Source: Verrucomicrobiales bacterium
GTDB taxonomy: Bacteria; Verrucomicrobiota; Verrucomicrobiia; Verrucomicrobiales; DEV007
NCBI GenBank assembly: GCA_029213025.1
Contig: JARGOZ010000001.1
Span: 56,436 to 98,775, forward strand
DNA: 42,340 nucleotides
Direction of reading: 5' to 3'
In this document: positions 1-9,099 of the stretch, piece by piece
How positions within the stretch are numbered: position 1 is the first letter of the stretch
How the letters are laid out: every line of letters begins with the position of its first letter
Position numbers and translations under genes: made by a program
The notes under the pieces: generated by a model
Told to the model about the DNA's origin: nothing
Database searches by the model: none
The model's input: the letters and a program-made list of their open reading frames with translations, nothing else

Positions 1-1
1 C

Positions 2-1138
<1,137 letters not shown>

Positions 1139-1194
1139 TCGATTCCCGGATTTGACAGCTTTGCGAAACTCCACGTTATGTTGAGCCGCATTTT

Positions 1195-2925
1195 ATGGAT
1201 AATTCCCTAAACCTGATCCCACCATACGGCGGAGAGCTGAAAGATCTTGTCGTAGACAATGACCGGGCAGCTGAACTGAAACAGCAATCGAAAAACTGGC
1301 CTTCCTGGGATCTAACACCTCGTCAGGAGTGTGATTTGGAACTGCTTCTCAATGGTGGATTTTCCCCGCTTGAAGGGTTCCTCAACAAAGCAGACTACAC
1401 CTCAGTTTGCCAATCCATGGAATTAGCCGATGGAACTTTATGGCCCATACCCATTCAGTTGGATGTTCCGCAAAGTATAGCAGAGACTCTTGAGGTCGGC
1501 TGCAGCCTCGCCCTGCGCGATGCCGAAGGCGTAATGATCGCGGTGGTTCATATAGAAGATATTTGGAAGCCGGATAAAGCGGCGGAAGCGGAAAATGTAT
1601 ATGGAACTACCGATACCGAGCACAAAGGCGTCGCCCATCTTATGGATCGTACCCATGAATGGTATATCGGCGGAAAAGTCGAAGGATTTCAACTTCCACA
1701 GCACTACGACAATCGAAGTATGCGACACACTCCGGTCGAGTTGCGAGCCGAATTTGCTAAAGCCGGCTGGAGCAAAATCGTAGCCTTCCAGACCCGAAAC
1801 CCGATGCACCGGGTTCATATCGAACTAACAATGCGGGCCGTTCGTGAACAACAGGTCAATCTGTTGATTCATCCGGTTGTTGGACTGACTCAACCGGGAG
1901 ATGTTGATCATTTCACGAGGGTTCGATGTTATCAACACATCATGCCTCACTACCCGCCCCAGACGGCTATGCTTTCTCTACTTGGCCTTTCCATGAGAAT
2001 GGCCGGACCCAGAGAAGCGGTATGGCACGCGCTGATTCGACGGAACCATGGATGCACCCACTTTATTGTAGGTAGAGACCATGCCGGTCCCTCCAGCGAA
2101 AAGACCGGAGAATATTTTTACGGGCCTTATGATTGCCACGATTTGCTGGATCAACTCGAGGAAAGAACCGGAGTTAAAATTCTGCGTTTTGAACAGCTGG
2201 TATATAACGAGGATAAAGATACCTACATTCAAAAGTCGGAAGCGGAATCCAGCGACCGGATCCTGAATATATCCGGAAGTGAGCTCCGCTCCCGGCTTCA
2301 GGACGGAAGAGACATTCCTGATTGGTTTACCTACCCGGCCGTGGTGACAGAGTTGAGACGAACTCACCCACCCCGAACCAGACAGGGATTTACCGTCTTT
2401 TTCACCGGTTTTTCCGGCTCCGGAAAATCAACCATCTCCCGGGTGTTGCTGAACAAAATGCTGGAGATCGGTGGACGCTCCGTAACTCTTCTCGACGGCG
2501 ATCTGGTGCGAAAAAATCTGTCTTCCGAACTGGGTTTCTCCCGGAAACACCGGGATTTGAATATTAAGCGAATTGGCTTTGTCGCGAATGAAATCACCAA
2601 AAACGGCGGCGTTGCTATATGCGCCCCCATCGCGCCCTATGCCGGGGTGCGGGATGAGATTCGTAAGCTGATTTCCGCTAACGGGGGTTTTATTCTCGCC
2701 CACGTCGCCACTTCACTGGAAACCTGCGAATCGCGCGATCGCAAAGGGTTGTATGCCAAAGCGCGGGCCGGGATTATTCCCGAATTTACCGGCATCTCCG
2801 ATCCCTACGAGTTCCCAGAAAATGCCGATGTAGTCTTGCAAACAGAGGACAGAACTCCGGAAGAATGTGCTCAGGATGTAATTCTTTTCCTCGAACACGA
2901 AGGCTACCTGAATATTCGCTCGTAA
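1195..2925 (+). CDS. sat-cysC: Bifunctional sulfate adenylyltransferase / adenylylsulfate kinase
   Basis: A 576-residue fusion making APS from ATP and sulfate and then phosphorylating it to PAPS, in the cytoplasm. Residues 1-390 are the ATP-sulfurylase part, with the nucleotide-binding QTRNPMHRVH motif near residue 199 and GRDHAGP near 293. Residues 395-576 are an APS kinase with P-loop GFSGSGKST near 405, LDGD near 434 and the RKNLSSELGFS segment. Both domains appear intact, so this is a true two-step enzyme rather than the kinase-dead fusion of fungi. The first His-x-x-His motif is HRVH where HRAH or HRGH is more usual. It supplies activated sulfate for assimilation or for sulfated glycans. 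The start ATG at 1195 follows TTTT and has no clear ribosome-binding site. It ends 4 bases before a convergent gene. Confidence 0.93.
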   Translation: MDNSLNLIPPYGGELKDLVVDNDRAAELKQQSKNWPSWDLTPRQECDLELLLNGGFSPLEGFLNKADYTSVCQSMELADGTLWPIPIQLDVPQSIAETLEVGCSLALRDAEGVMIAVVHIEDIWKPDKAAEAENVYGTTDTEHKGVAHLMDRTHEWYIGGKVEGFQLPQHYDNRSMRHTPVELRAEFAKAGWSKIVAFQTRNPMHRVHIELTMRAVREQQVNLLIHPVVGLTQPGDVDHFTRVRCYQHIMPHYPPQTAMLSLLGLSMRMAGPREAVWHALIRRNHGCTHFIVGRDHAGPSSEKTGEYFYGPYDCHDLLDQLEERTGVKILRFEQLVYNEDKDTYIQKSEAESSDRILNISGSELRSRLQDGRDIPDWFTYPAVVTELRRTHPPRTRQGFTVFFTGFSGSGKSTISRVLLNKMLEIGGRSVTLLDGDLVRKNLSSELGFSRKHRDLNIKRIGFVANEITKNGGVAICAPIAPYAGVRDEIRKLISANGGFILAHVATSLETCESRDRKGLYAKARAGIIPEFTGISDPYEFPENADVVLQTEDRTPEECAQDVILFLEHEGYLNIRS

Positions 2926-2929
2926 AACC

Positions 2930-4846
2930 TCAACCGACCGTCACACCGGCAGCAAACTCCTTTCGGATTCCTGCGTGGGAAAGTTTCCATGCCGGAACGG
3001 CCGAACGGAACCCTTTGAGAAGCAGCCCCTCAATTGGCTCGGTGACAGGTTGAGAATCCGCAATCTCTGCGAAGGTCTGGTCATCTATCACAATCTCTCC
3101 CGGACCCGCCCGGCCACACAATCTTGCTCCCAGATTGACTCTCGCTCCCAGAACCGTGTAGTTCAAACGATCCTCAGAGCCCATACAACCCGCAACGATT
3201 TCACCGGTAGCCAAACCGATTCCTATAGAAATCTCCGTCCCGGTCTCGATATTTAACCGCTTTCGCTCCTCCATCATCTTCACGGCGCAATGCGCCGCGT
3301 TGACGGCATCGTTCCCATAGCTTTTTAGCCCCCCGAACACCGCCATAATTTCATCGCCAACGAACTTGTCCACCACACCGAAATGCTCTCTCACCACCCT
3401 TGTCATTGCCGTCATATGCACATTTAATATCTCGATCACATCTTCCGGACGCATATCTTCGGTTAATGCAGTGAAGCCCCTGATGTCACAAAACAGCACC
3501 GTTACCGTTTTAATTTCCCCGCCCAGTCTGGGATTGAGAGTTCCCTCGATCATCGCCTGCGCCACTGATTCATCGCTCACTTTTTCGAGCAAACTTCGAT
3601 ACAACTCCTTTTGTCGAAGTTCCCCGGCCATTTTGTTGAATGATTCAGTTAGTTCGCCTATTTCATCATGCGAGTGCACCGGAAGCTGCATATCAAAATT
3701 ACCCTCGCCGATTTTATGGGTTCCCTGAGACAATTCCCTGATAGGGACAGCGATCTTCTTCGATAAAAAGAATGAGGCAACAAGGCCCATTAGAATACCG
3801 ATAATGCCGATTCCACTACCTTTTATTCTAAGATCGTTAAGATCTTTTTTGAGAGCAAACAACGGAAAGGCTGAAATCTGCCAGGCTGTTGAAAGTGGCG
3901 ATTCTTCATTTAGCGCACAGTAGTGAACAAAATGAGGATCCCCGTGTATCGAAATTTCAAAGTCGCCTTCGTACTGGCCTACCGGAAGATTCGTAATCGC
4001 CTCCCTAACGGCGCTTTCCAACTCATCGAAATCAGGTATTTCCCGGGTTTTAGTGTGACCCGAACCCAGCATTTCGGAGGGGTATAAAACATCTTCGAGG
4101 AAAATTGCGTTTTCAAAATGCCCTTCGGTGACCTCCCGGTGATATCGATCCAAAAATCTTTGCGCACCGGTTTCAGCGGCGGACAAACTCATCAAAAACG
4201 CTCCGATCACTGCTCCGGAATCCGGATGTTTTACCGGAGTGATGCCAATCTCGCGAATTATATCCCCCCCTCCGGGCACCTTTTGAGGAATGTAGGCAAT
4301 TTGCGATTCACTATCCTGATTCAGCATCTGCAATCTTCGCTGTACCGATCCCCGGTTATTCCGATTGGATGACCTTCCGGAAAATTTCTCAAGCGGATTG
4401 GTCAGGAAGGAAACCTCTCCGTTCATGTCCATTACAGCCAGAATCCTATTCACTTTCTGCAAAGGATTTTTCGGCCCCTTTCCCACACCCGGTCTTCCGC
4501 CCTGTTGGCCGGGAACCGGAAAAGTTGGTACTGAATCCAGAAATTTCCGGCGTGCATCGCCTTTATCCTCGTCGCTTTTTCCGGATATCAGCCTGTTTAC
4601 GACAAATTCCGATTCAGCCAACTTCCTGCCCAGTTCAATCTGACTGGCTGTCCGCTTCTCTCTGGCCGTTTCCAGGTAGGTCACTTCTGCATTAAACTTT
4701 TCCTCAAACTGACGCTTGTACGTTTGTTCCACTTTTTGGCTCGTAAGATGAATAACGGCCATTGAAACAATTGAAGTGGCAAATAAAAATGCCAACATCA
4801 ATCGCGTTTGAAATCGGAGTCCCCTTCTCATACCAGATGCAGACAA
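2930..4846 (-). CDS. Membrane class III adenylate/guanylate cyclase with HAMP domain
   Basis: A 638-residue sensor cyclase. A first membrane segment lies at about residues 15-35, a roughly 300-residue periplasmic sensor region follows, then a second membrane segment near 341-362, a HAMP linker with the DEIGELTESFNKMAGEL signature to about 415, and a C-terminal class III cyclase domain. Metal-binding aspartates are seen in FCDIRGF (near 450) and KFVGDEIMAVFG (near 491), and the NLGAR pair supplies the Asn and Arg of the active site. Lys before FVGDE and Thr in YTVLG favour ATP as substrate, so cAMP is the likely product; this is inference from family rules. No known ligand domain was recognised in the periplasmic part. 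Last gene of a minus-strand group starting at lexA. An alternative start is the Met at residue 6. Confidence 0.9.
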   Translation of the reverse strand: MSASGMRRGLRFQTRLMLAFLFATSIVSMAVIHLTSQKVEQTYKRQFEEKFNAEVTYLETAREKRTASQIELGRKLAESEFVVNRLISGKSDEDKGDARRKFLDSVPTFPVPGQQGGRPGVGKGPKNPLQKVNRILAVMDMNGEVSFLTNPLEKFSGRSSNRNNRGSVQRRLQMLNQDSESQIAYIPQKVPGGGDIIREIGITPVKHPDSGAVIGAFLMSLSAAETGAQRFLDRYHREVTEGHFENAIFLEDVLYPSEMLGSGHTKTREIPDFDELESAVREAITNLPVGQYEGDFEISIHGDPHFVHYCALNEESPLSTAWQISAFPLFALKKDLNDLRIKGSGIGIIGILMGLVASFFLSKKIAVPIRELSQGTHKIGEGNFDMQLPVHSHDEIGELTESFNKMAGELRQKELYRSLLEKVSDESVAQAMIEGTLNPRLGGEIKTVTVLFCDIRGFTALTEDMRPEDVIEILNVHMTAMTRVVREHFGVVDKFVGDEIMAVFGGLKSYGNDAVNAAHCAVKMMEERKRLNIETGTEISIGIGLATGEIVAGCMGSEDRLNYTVLGARVNLGARLCGRAGPGEIVIDDQTFAEIADSQPVTEPIEGLLLKGFRSAVPAWKLSHAGIRKEFAAGVTVG

Positions 4847-4902
4847 TCCAACCCCGCTAAAACGGGAATGTTGCTCTATATATCCCAGTCGCGCATTATG
4901 CG

Positions 4903-5451
4903 TTAAGTAGACACTTTGCTTGTTGCAACCATTTCCAGCCTTTTTTTCTCAGCAATCTTCTCCTTCAACTCATCCCAGTAATCCATACCGGCGATGTACC
5001 CCGGACAACAGTCCGCACCGCAAACACAGGGATGTTCCTCCCAGTTTTCGAGGTCAAACCCGTAGTTAAAAAGCAATTCCTCGTCTTTTTTTATTTCGCG
5101 GATTGACCAAATCCATATTGAGCCGTCCTGAATATAGGCTTCACAATTCACTTCGCATCCGTGATTAATCAACCGGGCCGCGTTTTCAGGAACATTACCG
5201 TCGATATCCCAATCATCATCGAGAGTAAAAATATAGACAGCCGCCTCACCAGTCTCGTTATGGCGGTCCATCTGGGCCCAGCCCCGAATGTCGGATTCCT
5301 CTTTATCGATTTTTTCCCCGATATATTCTATAATCGGAGTTTCTGCAGGGATATCCGTAACCGCAAAAACACCCCGACCGTGGATGCCGGACCGCCGGAC
5401 TTCGCACCAGTCCGAAATACAGGATTCTCCAGGAAAAAGGGCGCTGCTCAT
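4903..5451 (-). CDS. SET-domain protein lysine methyltransferase
   Basis: A 182-residue protein carrying a compact SET domain. The N-terminal GIHGRGVFAVTDIPAETPI matches the SET entry motif, RLINHGCEVNCEA matches the NHxCxPN S-adenosylmethionine-binding pseudoknot (with Glu in place of Pro), EELLFNYGFD supplies the catalytic Tyr, and the post-SET Cys cluster is CVCGADCC. Bacterial SET proteins methylate lysines of proteins such as ribosomal or nucleoid proteins; the target here is unknown. It starts 9 bases after the stop of the DsbD-N-domain gene, so the two are probably cotranscribed. A candidate substrate elsewhere in the window is the Lys/Ala-rich HTH protein at 34339, but that is speculation. 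Confidence 0.88.
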   Translation of the reverse strand: MSSALFPGESCISDWCEVRRSGIHGRGVFAVTDIPAETPIIEYIGEKIDKEESDIRGWAQMDRHNETGEAAVYIFTLDDDWDIDGNVPENAARLINHGCEVNCEAYIQDGSIWIWSIREIKKDEELLFNYGFDLENWEEHPCVCGADCCPGYIAGMDYWDELKEKIAEKKRLEMVATSKVST

Positions 5452-5460
5452 GGTAATCGA

Positions 5461-6330
5461 TCAAGTAGGTGAGAATGGCACAGAAATCCTAACCCATTGC
5501 GACGAATTATCCGGCCATGCTTTTCCATGATAAAGCAATCCGGAGAATTTTTTCAAATTTTCGGGACCAAAACCCGATTTTGTCAGAGTAATCGTAAGGC
5601 AGTGCCCGTCCCCGGACCATGTAAAAGACTGTTTCTTGTCCGAATCGATCCGATTATCTTCGCAGTAACAGTAAACATCTTTGTCTTCTGCGAATTTCGA
5701 ATGAGGAGATCTAATTTCCAGTTTAATCTCCTTTTCCGTTTCCCACGCCTCCATTGACCAGTCGTCAGGCGCTGTCTCAGGGCGATCATTTCGAAATTTA
5801 TCGAACTTTTCGCTCCAAGCCTCGTCGATGTCAGGTTTGGCGCTGCGGATTACGGGAAGTGTGATTTGAAAATCATGCCAACCGGGATGGCAGGTTTTCG
5901 CGCAGCACATGAATGCCACCTTCGCTTTCAGAGTTACGTTGGCCGAGTCAATACTCTGCGGCACGGTGATTTTCGTAAGAAGGCAGACATCGCGTTCGTA
6001 GCCGTACGCGGTGTATTGAGCCATTTTGGTCAACTCGGGGACCGGCCATTCCAGATCCGATGCATCGAAACCCGGCGGCAAAACCCAATCAATCGATGTA
6101 GGAAGGCCGACGATTCCCGGAGCCTTCCAATAAGTATGATATTCTGGCGAATGCTGAATATACAGGCCGACGGAAAAGGTTTCGCCGGGAGAGATCGAAT
6201 TGCGATCACAGACGAGTCGCATACTGCGAATCCCGGTTTTGGCAACCGGCCCGGTTTCAGCCGACTCAACGGAGTTAACAATAGACAGGGTGATTAACGC
6301 TGTGACTGTAGCTATGTAGGCATACCTCAT
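5461..6330 (-). CDS. Secreted protein with DsbD N-terminal-like domain
   Basis: A 289-residue exported protein. I start it at the ATG at 6330, which begins a good signal peptide (MRYAYIATVTALITL, likely cleaved after VES); a longer frame to 6360 would place charged residues before the signal. The body resembles the periplasmic DsbD N-terminal (DsbC-like) domain family: ISPGETFSVGLYI, EYHTYWKAPG, LEWPVPE, YGYERDVCL and the cysteine cluster FMCCAKTCHPGW. In full DsbD this domain passes electrons from the membrane part to periplasmic partners; here no membrane or thioredoxin domain is fused, so it may act with separate partners or simply be a stand-alone thiol protein. It lies between lexA (92-base gap) and the SET gene (9-base gap). 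Confidence 0.8.
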   Translation of the reverse strand: MRYAYIATVTALITLSIVNSVESAETGPVAKTGIRSMRLVCDRNSISPGETFSVGLYIQHSPEYHTYWKAPGIVGLPTSIDWVLPPGFDASDLEWPVPELTKMAQYTAYGYERDVCLLTKITVPQSIDSANVTLKAKVAFMCCAKTCHPGWHDFQITLPVIRSAKPDIDEAWSEKFDKFRNDRPETAPDDWSMEAWETEKEIKLEIRSPHSKFAEDKDVYCYCEDNRIDSDKKQSFTWSGDGHCLTITLTKSGFGPENLKKFSGLLYHGKAWPDNSSQWVRISVPFSPT

Positions 6331-6421
6331 AAAGTATCCGCAATCTATACCCCACTCCACAGCGTTCGTCAGCTAACGCAATTGCCCAGGTTAACAATCC
6401 GTAAGCGCTTGACGCCTCACG

Positions 6422-7039
6422 TCACCACCTCCGGGACGACCCTCTCACGAGGCCTACCATTACTCCCTGAATGATAAGTTCCTGAGCAGGAATCAGGTCG
6501 GGGTATTTCGGATTTTCCGCTTTCAGATACGGATGTTGATCTTTCATCACGTACCGCTTGAGGGTTGTCTCCCCGTCAATAAGCGCAGCCACCACATCAT
6601 ATTCCCGCGGATCTTTGCTCTCGATCACCACGTGGTCACCATCCAAAATGTGAGCATTGATCATCGAATCCCCACGCACTCTCAGGGCATAGGTTTTTGC
6701 ATTCGGCGATACTCCCATAGAATGTGTATCCACAGAAAGGCAGCCATCTGATTGAGGTTCTGTATCATCGCCATAACCCGCCGGAATTGATCCGTAGATC
6801 GGAATATCCACGATTGGTTCGCGGTCGAGACTATCGTTAAAAATCAGTCCCCGCGCTTTGCCTTCAAGCCGGGTGATAACATTCTTCTTTTCGAGAGCTT
6901 TGAGATGACTCACGGCAGCGGTCTGACTCTTAAACCCGAAGTGCTCCTGAATTTCCCTGGTTGATGGCATGATTCCTGTGCGGCGATGTTCTGCCCGAAG
7001 AAAGTCGATAATTTCCTGCTGTCGTTGTGTTAGCTTCAT
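6422..7039 (-). CDS. lexA: LexA SOS repressor
   Basis: A 205-residue repressor with an N-terminal winged helix (LTQRQQEIIDFL, MPSTREIQEHFGF, SHLKALEKK) and a C-terminal S24 self-cleavage domain. The scissile Ala87-Gly88 lies in IPAGYG, the catalytic Ser125 in RGDSM and the catalytic Lys161 in TTLKRY, so RecA-stimulated autocleavage should work. It represses DNA-damage genes and itself. A perfect TGTTC-N4-GAACA palindrome lies 18-31 bases upstream of the start codon, consistent with autoregulation. The length is normal for the family. It is divergent from the TPR gene at 7123 and is followed on the same strand by the DsbD-N, SET and cyclase genes. Confidence 0.96.
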   Translation of the reverse strand: MKLTQRQQEIIDFLRAEHRRTGIMPSTREIQEHFGFKSQTAAVSHLKALEKKNVITRLEGKARGLIFNDSLDREPIVDIPIYGSIPAGYGDDTEPQSDGCLSVDTHSMGVSPNAKTYALRVRGDSMINAHILDGDHVVIESKDPREYDVVAALIDGETTLKRYVMKDQHPYLKAENPKYPDLIPAQELIIQGVMVGLVRGSSRRW

Positions 7040-7056
7040 AATGGAATTTTAAACAG

Positions 7057-7070
7057 TGTTCCTAAGAACA
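7057..7070. promoter_or_regulatory. LexA operator (SOS box), TGTTC-N4-GAACA
   Basis: The sequence TGTTCCTAAGAACA is a perfect inverted repeat of 5-bp arms around 4 bases. It lies 18 bases upstream of the lexA start. This fits the motif that, from memory, was reported for LexA of Verrucomicrobia, and it differs from the E. coli (CTGT-N8-ACAG) and Bacillus (GAAC-N4-GTTC) forms. It may also act on the divergent TPR gene 53 bases away. Confidence 0.85.
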
Positions 7071-7084
7071 AAAACGCTTTTGGC

Positions 7085-7096
7085 AGTTGCGCAACT
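7085..7096. promoter_or_regulatory. 12-bp perfect palindrome between lexA and the TPR gene
   Basis: AGTTGCGCAACT is self-complementary over all 12 bases and sits in the 83-base divergent spacer, 27 bases before the TPR start codon. It could be a second operator; the binding protein is unknown. A chance palindrome is possible. Confidence 0.3.
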
Positions 7097-7122
7097 TATT
7101 TTTGATCTGAATACTGTCGGTA

Positions 7123-7875
7123 ATGGAAATCCCGACACCCGGAAAATATTTCGCAGTCTTCTTTCTTCTGATCACGCCGGTGCTTTTGCCGGTTGATTCA
7201 GGATTGGCTCAGGAGGAAAAGAAAAGTTTTTTCCGGTTCAGTTCAAACAAGAAGGCCAAAAAAGAGGATAAACCGCAGTTGGGCGTAGCTTCCGGAGCCG
7301 TGCATATCCCTCTCGAACTAAGGGATATCGCCCAGGACGGGGCGGAGTTGATTTCCCGGGGAAAATGGAAAGAGGCCAGAGAGTTGTATCTGAAAATGGT
7401 GCTCCAGGCTCCCGGAAACCCGTTGGCATATGCCAATCTTGGCGTTGCGGAATACCAGTTAAAAAATTACACCGAAGCAGAGCGGAACCTGAAAAAATCG
7501 CTCGATTTAAATTCATCGATTGCACAAAACTGGATGACACTTGGCCTGATTCAATTTGAAAGAGGAGAACTTCTGCTGGCAATTTCCAGCTTAACACGCG
7601 CCATCCACGAAGACCCGAAATCAGCACAGGCGCACCTCTACCTGGCTGCTGTAGCCTATGATTACGGCTGGACAAACGCAGCGATCAAAGAGCTGAACCA
7701 GGTTGTCGATCTGGACGCAAAAAATTCGGAAGCACACTTTAATCTCGCCATGACTTACCTCGGCCTGAGGCCGCCCAGACTGGAATTGGCCCGTCGTCAT
7801 TATGAAACGGCTAAAGACCTGGGTGCGCCGCCTCATCCAGGAATTGAGGAAATAATGAAAAAATCGTCCGAATAA
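7123..7875 (+). CDS. Exported tetratricopeptide-repeat protein
   Basis: A 250-residue protein with an N-terminal signal or anchor (KYFAVFFLLITPVLL, then a likely cleavage after LAQ), a short Lys-rich stretch, and about four to five TPR units from residue 70 to 235. TPR landmarks include NPLAYANLGVAEYQLKNY, AQNWMTLGLIQFERGELL, AQAHLYLAAVAYDYGW and SEAHFNLAMTYL. TPR domains are protein-protein scaffolds; the partner is unknown. It is divergent from lexA and is followed after 47 bases by a peptidoglycan carboxypeptidase, so a role in envelope assembly is plausible but not shown. Confidence 0.85.
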   Translation: MEIPTPGKYFAVFFLLITPVLLPVDSGLAQEEKKSFFRFSSNKKAKKEDKPQLGVASGAVHIPLELRDIAQDGAELISRGKWKEARELYLKMVLQAPGNPLAYANLGVAEYQLKNYTEAERNLKKSLDLNSSIAQNWMTLGLIQFERGELLLAISSLTRAIHEDPKSAQAHLYLAAVAYDYGWTNAAIKELNQVVDLDAKNSEAHFNLAMTYLGLRPPRLELARRHYETAKDLGAPPHPGIEEIMKKSSE

Positions 7876-7922
7876 CTTACTTGTCTATTGCGTGTAGATA
7901 GAAGATAGTCGCACCTCGCAGA

Positions 7923-8894
7923 ATGAGTTTTCAGGATTCCAAAGCCCTGTCCCATTGGCTGTGCCGCCGAATTGGTGGCATTTTTTTTGTCGTGTCCCTT
8001 TCCGTGGCATTGACGGGTTGCCAGACTTCCCAGCAGGGTGCCGGGGTAGCGACTCTTAACCATCAGGGTTCAGCATTCCCTCAGGAGAAACCGGCTGTAG
8101 CCCAACCGGATGAGCCACAGTCACCGGTAACGGTGGGACACAATGCCGAATCGGGTAATTATGGTCCCCCTGTCGTAACGGCCAAGGCGGCGTTGCTGGT
8201 CGATCATCGCGGCAAAATTCTTTACGAAAAAAATTCGGAGCAGCGCCTGCCCACTGCAAGCACACAGAAACTGCTGCTGGGCATTTTGATCTGTGATTCC
8301 GGAAATCTGAATGAGATGATCACCGTCACCTCTTCCGACACGAATTGCGAACCCACAAAAATGGGCATTCAACCCGGTCAAACCTATCGAAAGGGAGACC
8401 TTCTTAAAGCGGTTCTGGTTCGCAGCAGTAATGATATTGCGAGGTGTCTGGCCAGGCATCACTCCGGTTCGGTTTCCTCATTTGCCCATGCCATGAATGT
8501 GCGGGCAAAACAGCTAGGGATGCACAATTCCTACTTCACAAACGCCAGCGGCCTGCCTACGCCGGCTGGACAGTATTCCACGGCCAAAGACCTCGCTATC
8601 CTCGCAAATGCAGCGATGCGCCGCCCGGAAATTCGGGATGCGGTCTCTACCAAAGCGATGGTTTTCCGTTTTTCGAATGGAACCACCAAAACGATCTATA
8701 ACACGAATCAAGTTCTAAAAGGCAATCCGCTCTGTATTGGCTGCAAAACCGGTTATACCCGCGAAGCCGGACGGTGCCTCGTATCCTGCGCTTCTGATGG
8801 TCGCCAAAGCGTGATTGCCGTTGTCCTTGGCAGCAAAACGCCCAATGTCTGGTCGGAATCGGACGCCCTGCTCCGCTACGGAATGCAGAGATAG
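7923..8894 (+). CDS. D-alanyl-D-alanine carboxypeptidase (PBP5-type, S11), lipoprotein
   Basis: A 323-residue penicillin-binding protein of the S11 family that trims the terminal D-Ala of peptidoglycan stem peptides. The three active-site motifs are present: S113-T-Q-K116, SSN near residue 167 and K275-T-G. The N-terminus has a hydrophobic segment ending in the lipobox LTGC (Cys33), so the protein is probably a lipoprotein facing the periplasm, followed by a Pro/Gln-rich linker to residue 85. The C-terminal beta domain and amphipathic anchor of E. coli DacA are absent; the lipid anchor may replace them. The protein ends soon after the core, at a hairpin at 8895-8928. Confidence 0.9.
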   Translation: MSFQDSKALSHWLCRRIGGIFFVVSLSVALTGCQTSQQGAGVATLNHQGSAFPQEKPAVAQPDEPQSPVTVGHNAESGNYGPPVVTAKAALLVDHRGKILYEKNSEQRLPTASTQKLLLGILICDSGNLNEMITVTSSDTNCEPTKMGIQPGQTYRKGDLLKAVLVRSSNDIARCLARHHSGSVSSFAHAMNVRAKQLGMHNSYFTNASGLPTPAGQYSTAKDLAILANAAMRRPEIRDAVSTKAMVFRFSNGTTKTIYNTNQVLKGNPLCIGCKTGYTREAGRCLVSCASDGRQSVIAVVLGSKTPNVWSESDALLRYGMQR

Positions 8895-8928
8895 AAAAAA
8901 AGGACACCGGCTTGCACCGGTGCCCTTC
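8895..8928 (-). terminator. Hairpin with A-tract; intrinsic terminator for minus-strand (possibly both) transcription
   Basis: CACCGG (8905-8910) and CCGGTG (8917-8922) pair around a 6-base loop, extended by AAGG/CCTT with one mismatch. Seven A residues precede the stem on the plus strand, so a minus-strand transcript would show a classic stem followed by seven U. On the plus strand the trailing bases are only CCTTCCC. It directly follows the carboxypeptidase stop codon. Confidence 0.6.
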
Positions 8929-9099
8929 CCTATCCTTACTTACTACTCACGACCAAAGAGAACTATGATTTCAGGTTTGTCTTACTTCTCTTGACTCTTT
9001 GAGTTTACATCCCGGGGTGGGACATCCGGAGGCATCATTTAAGATTTCTTAATTATTTTTTGGATTGTGGAGGCGAAATTTAGCCTTTACACCTGTCCT

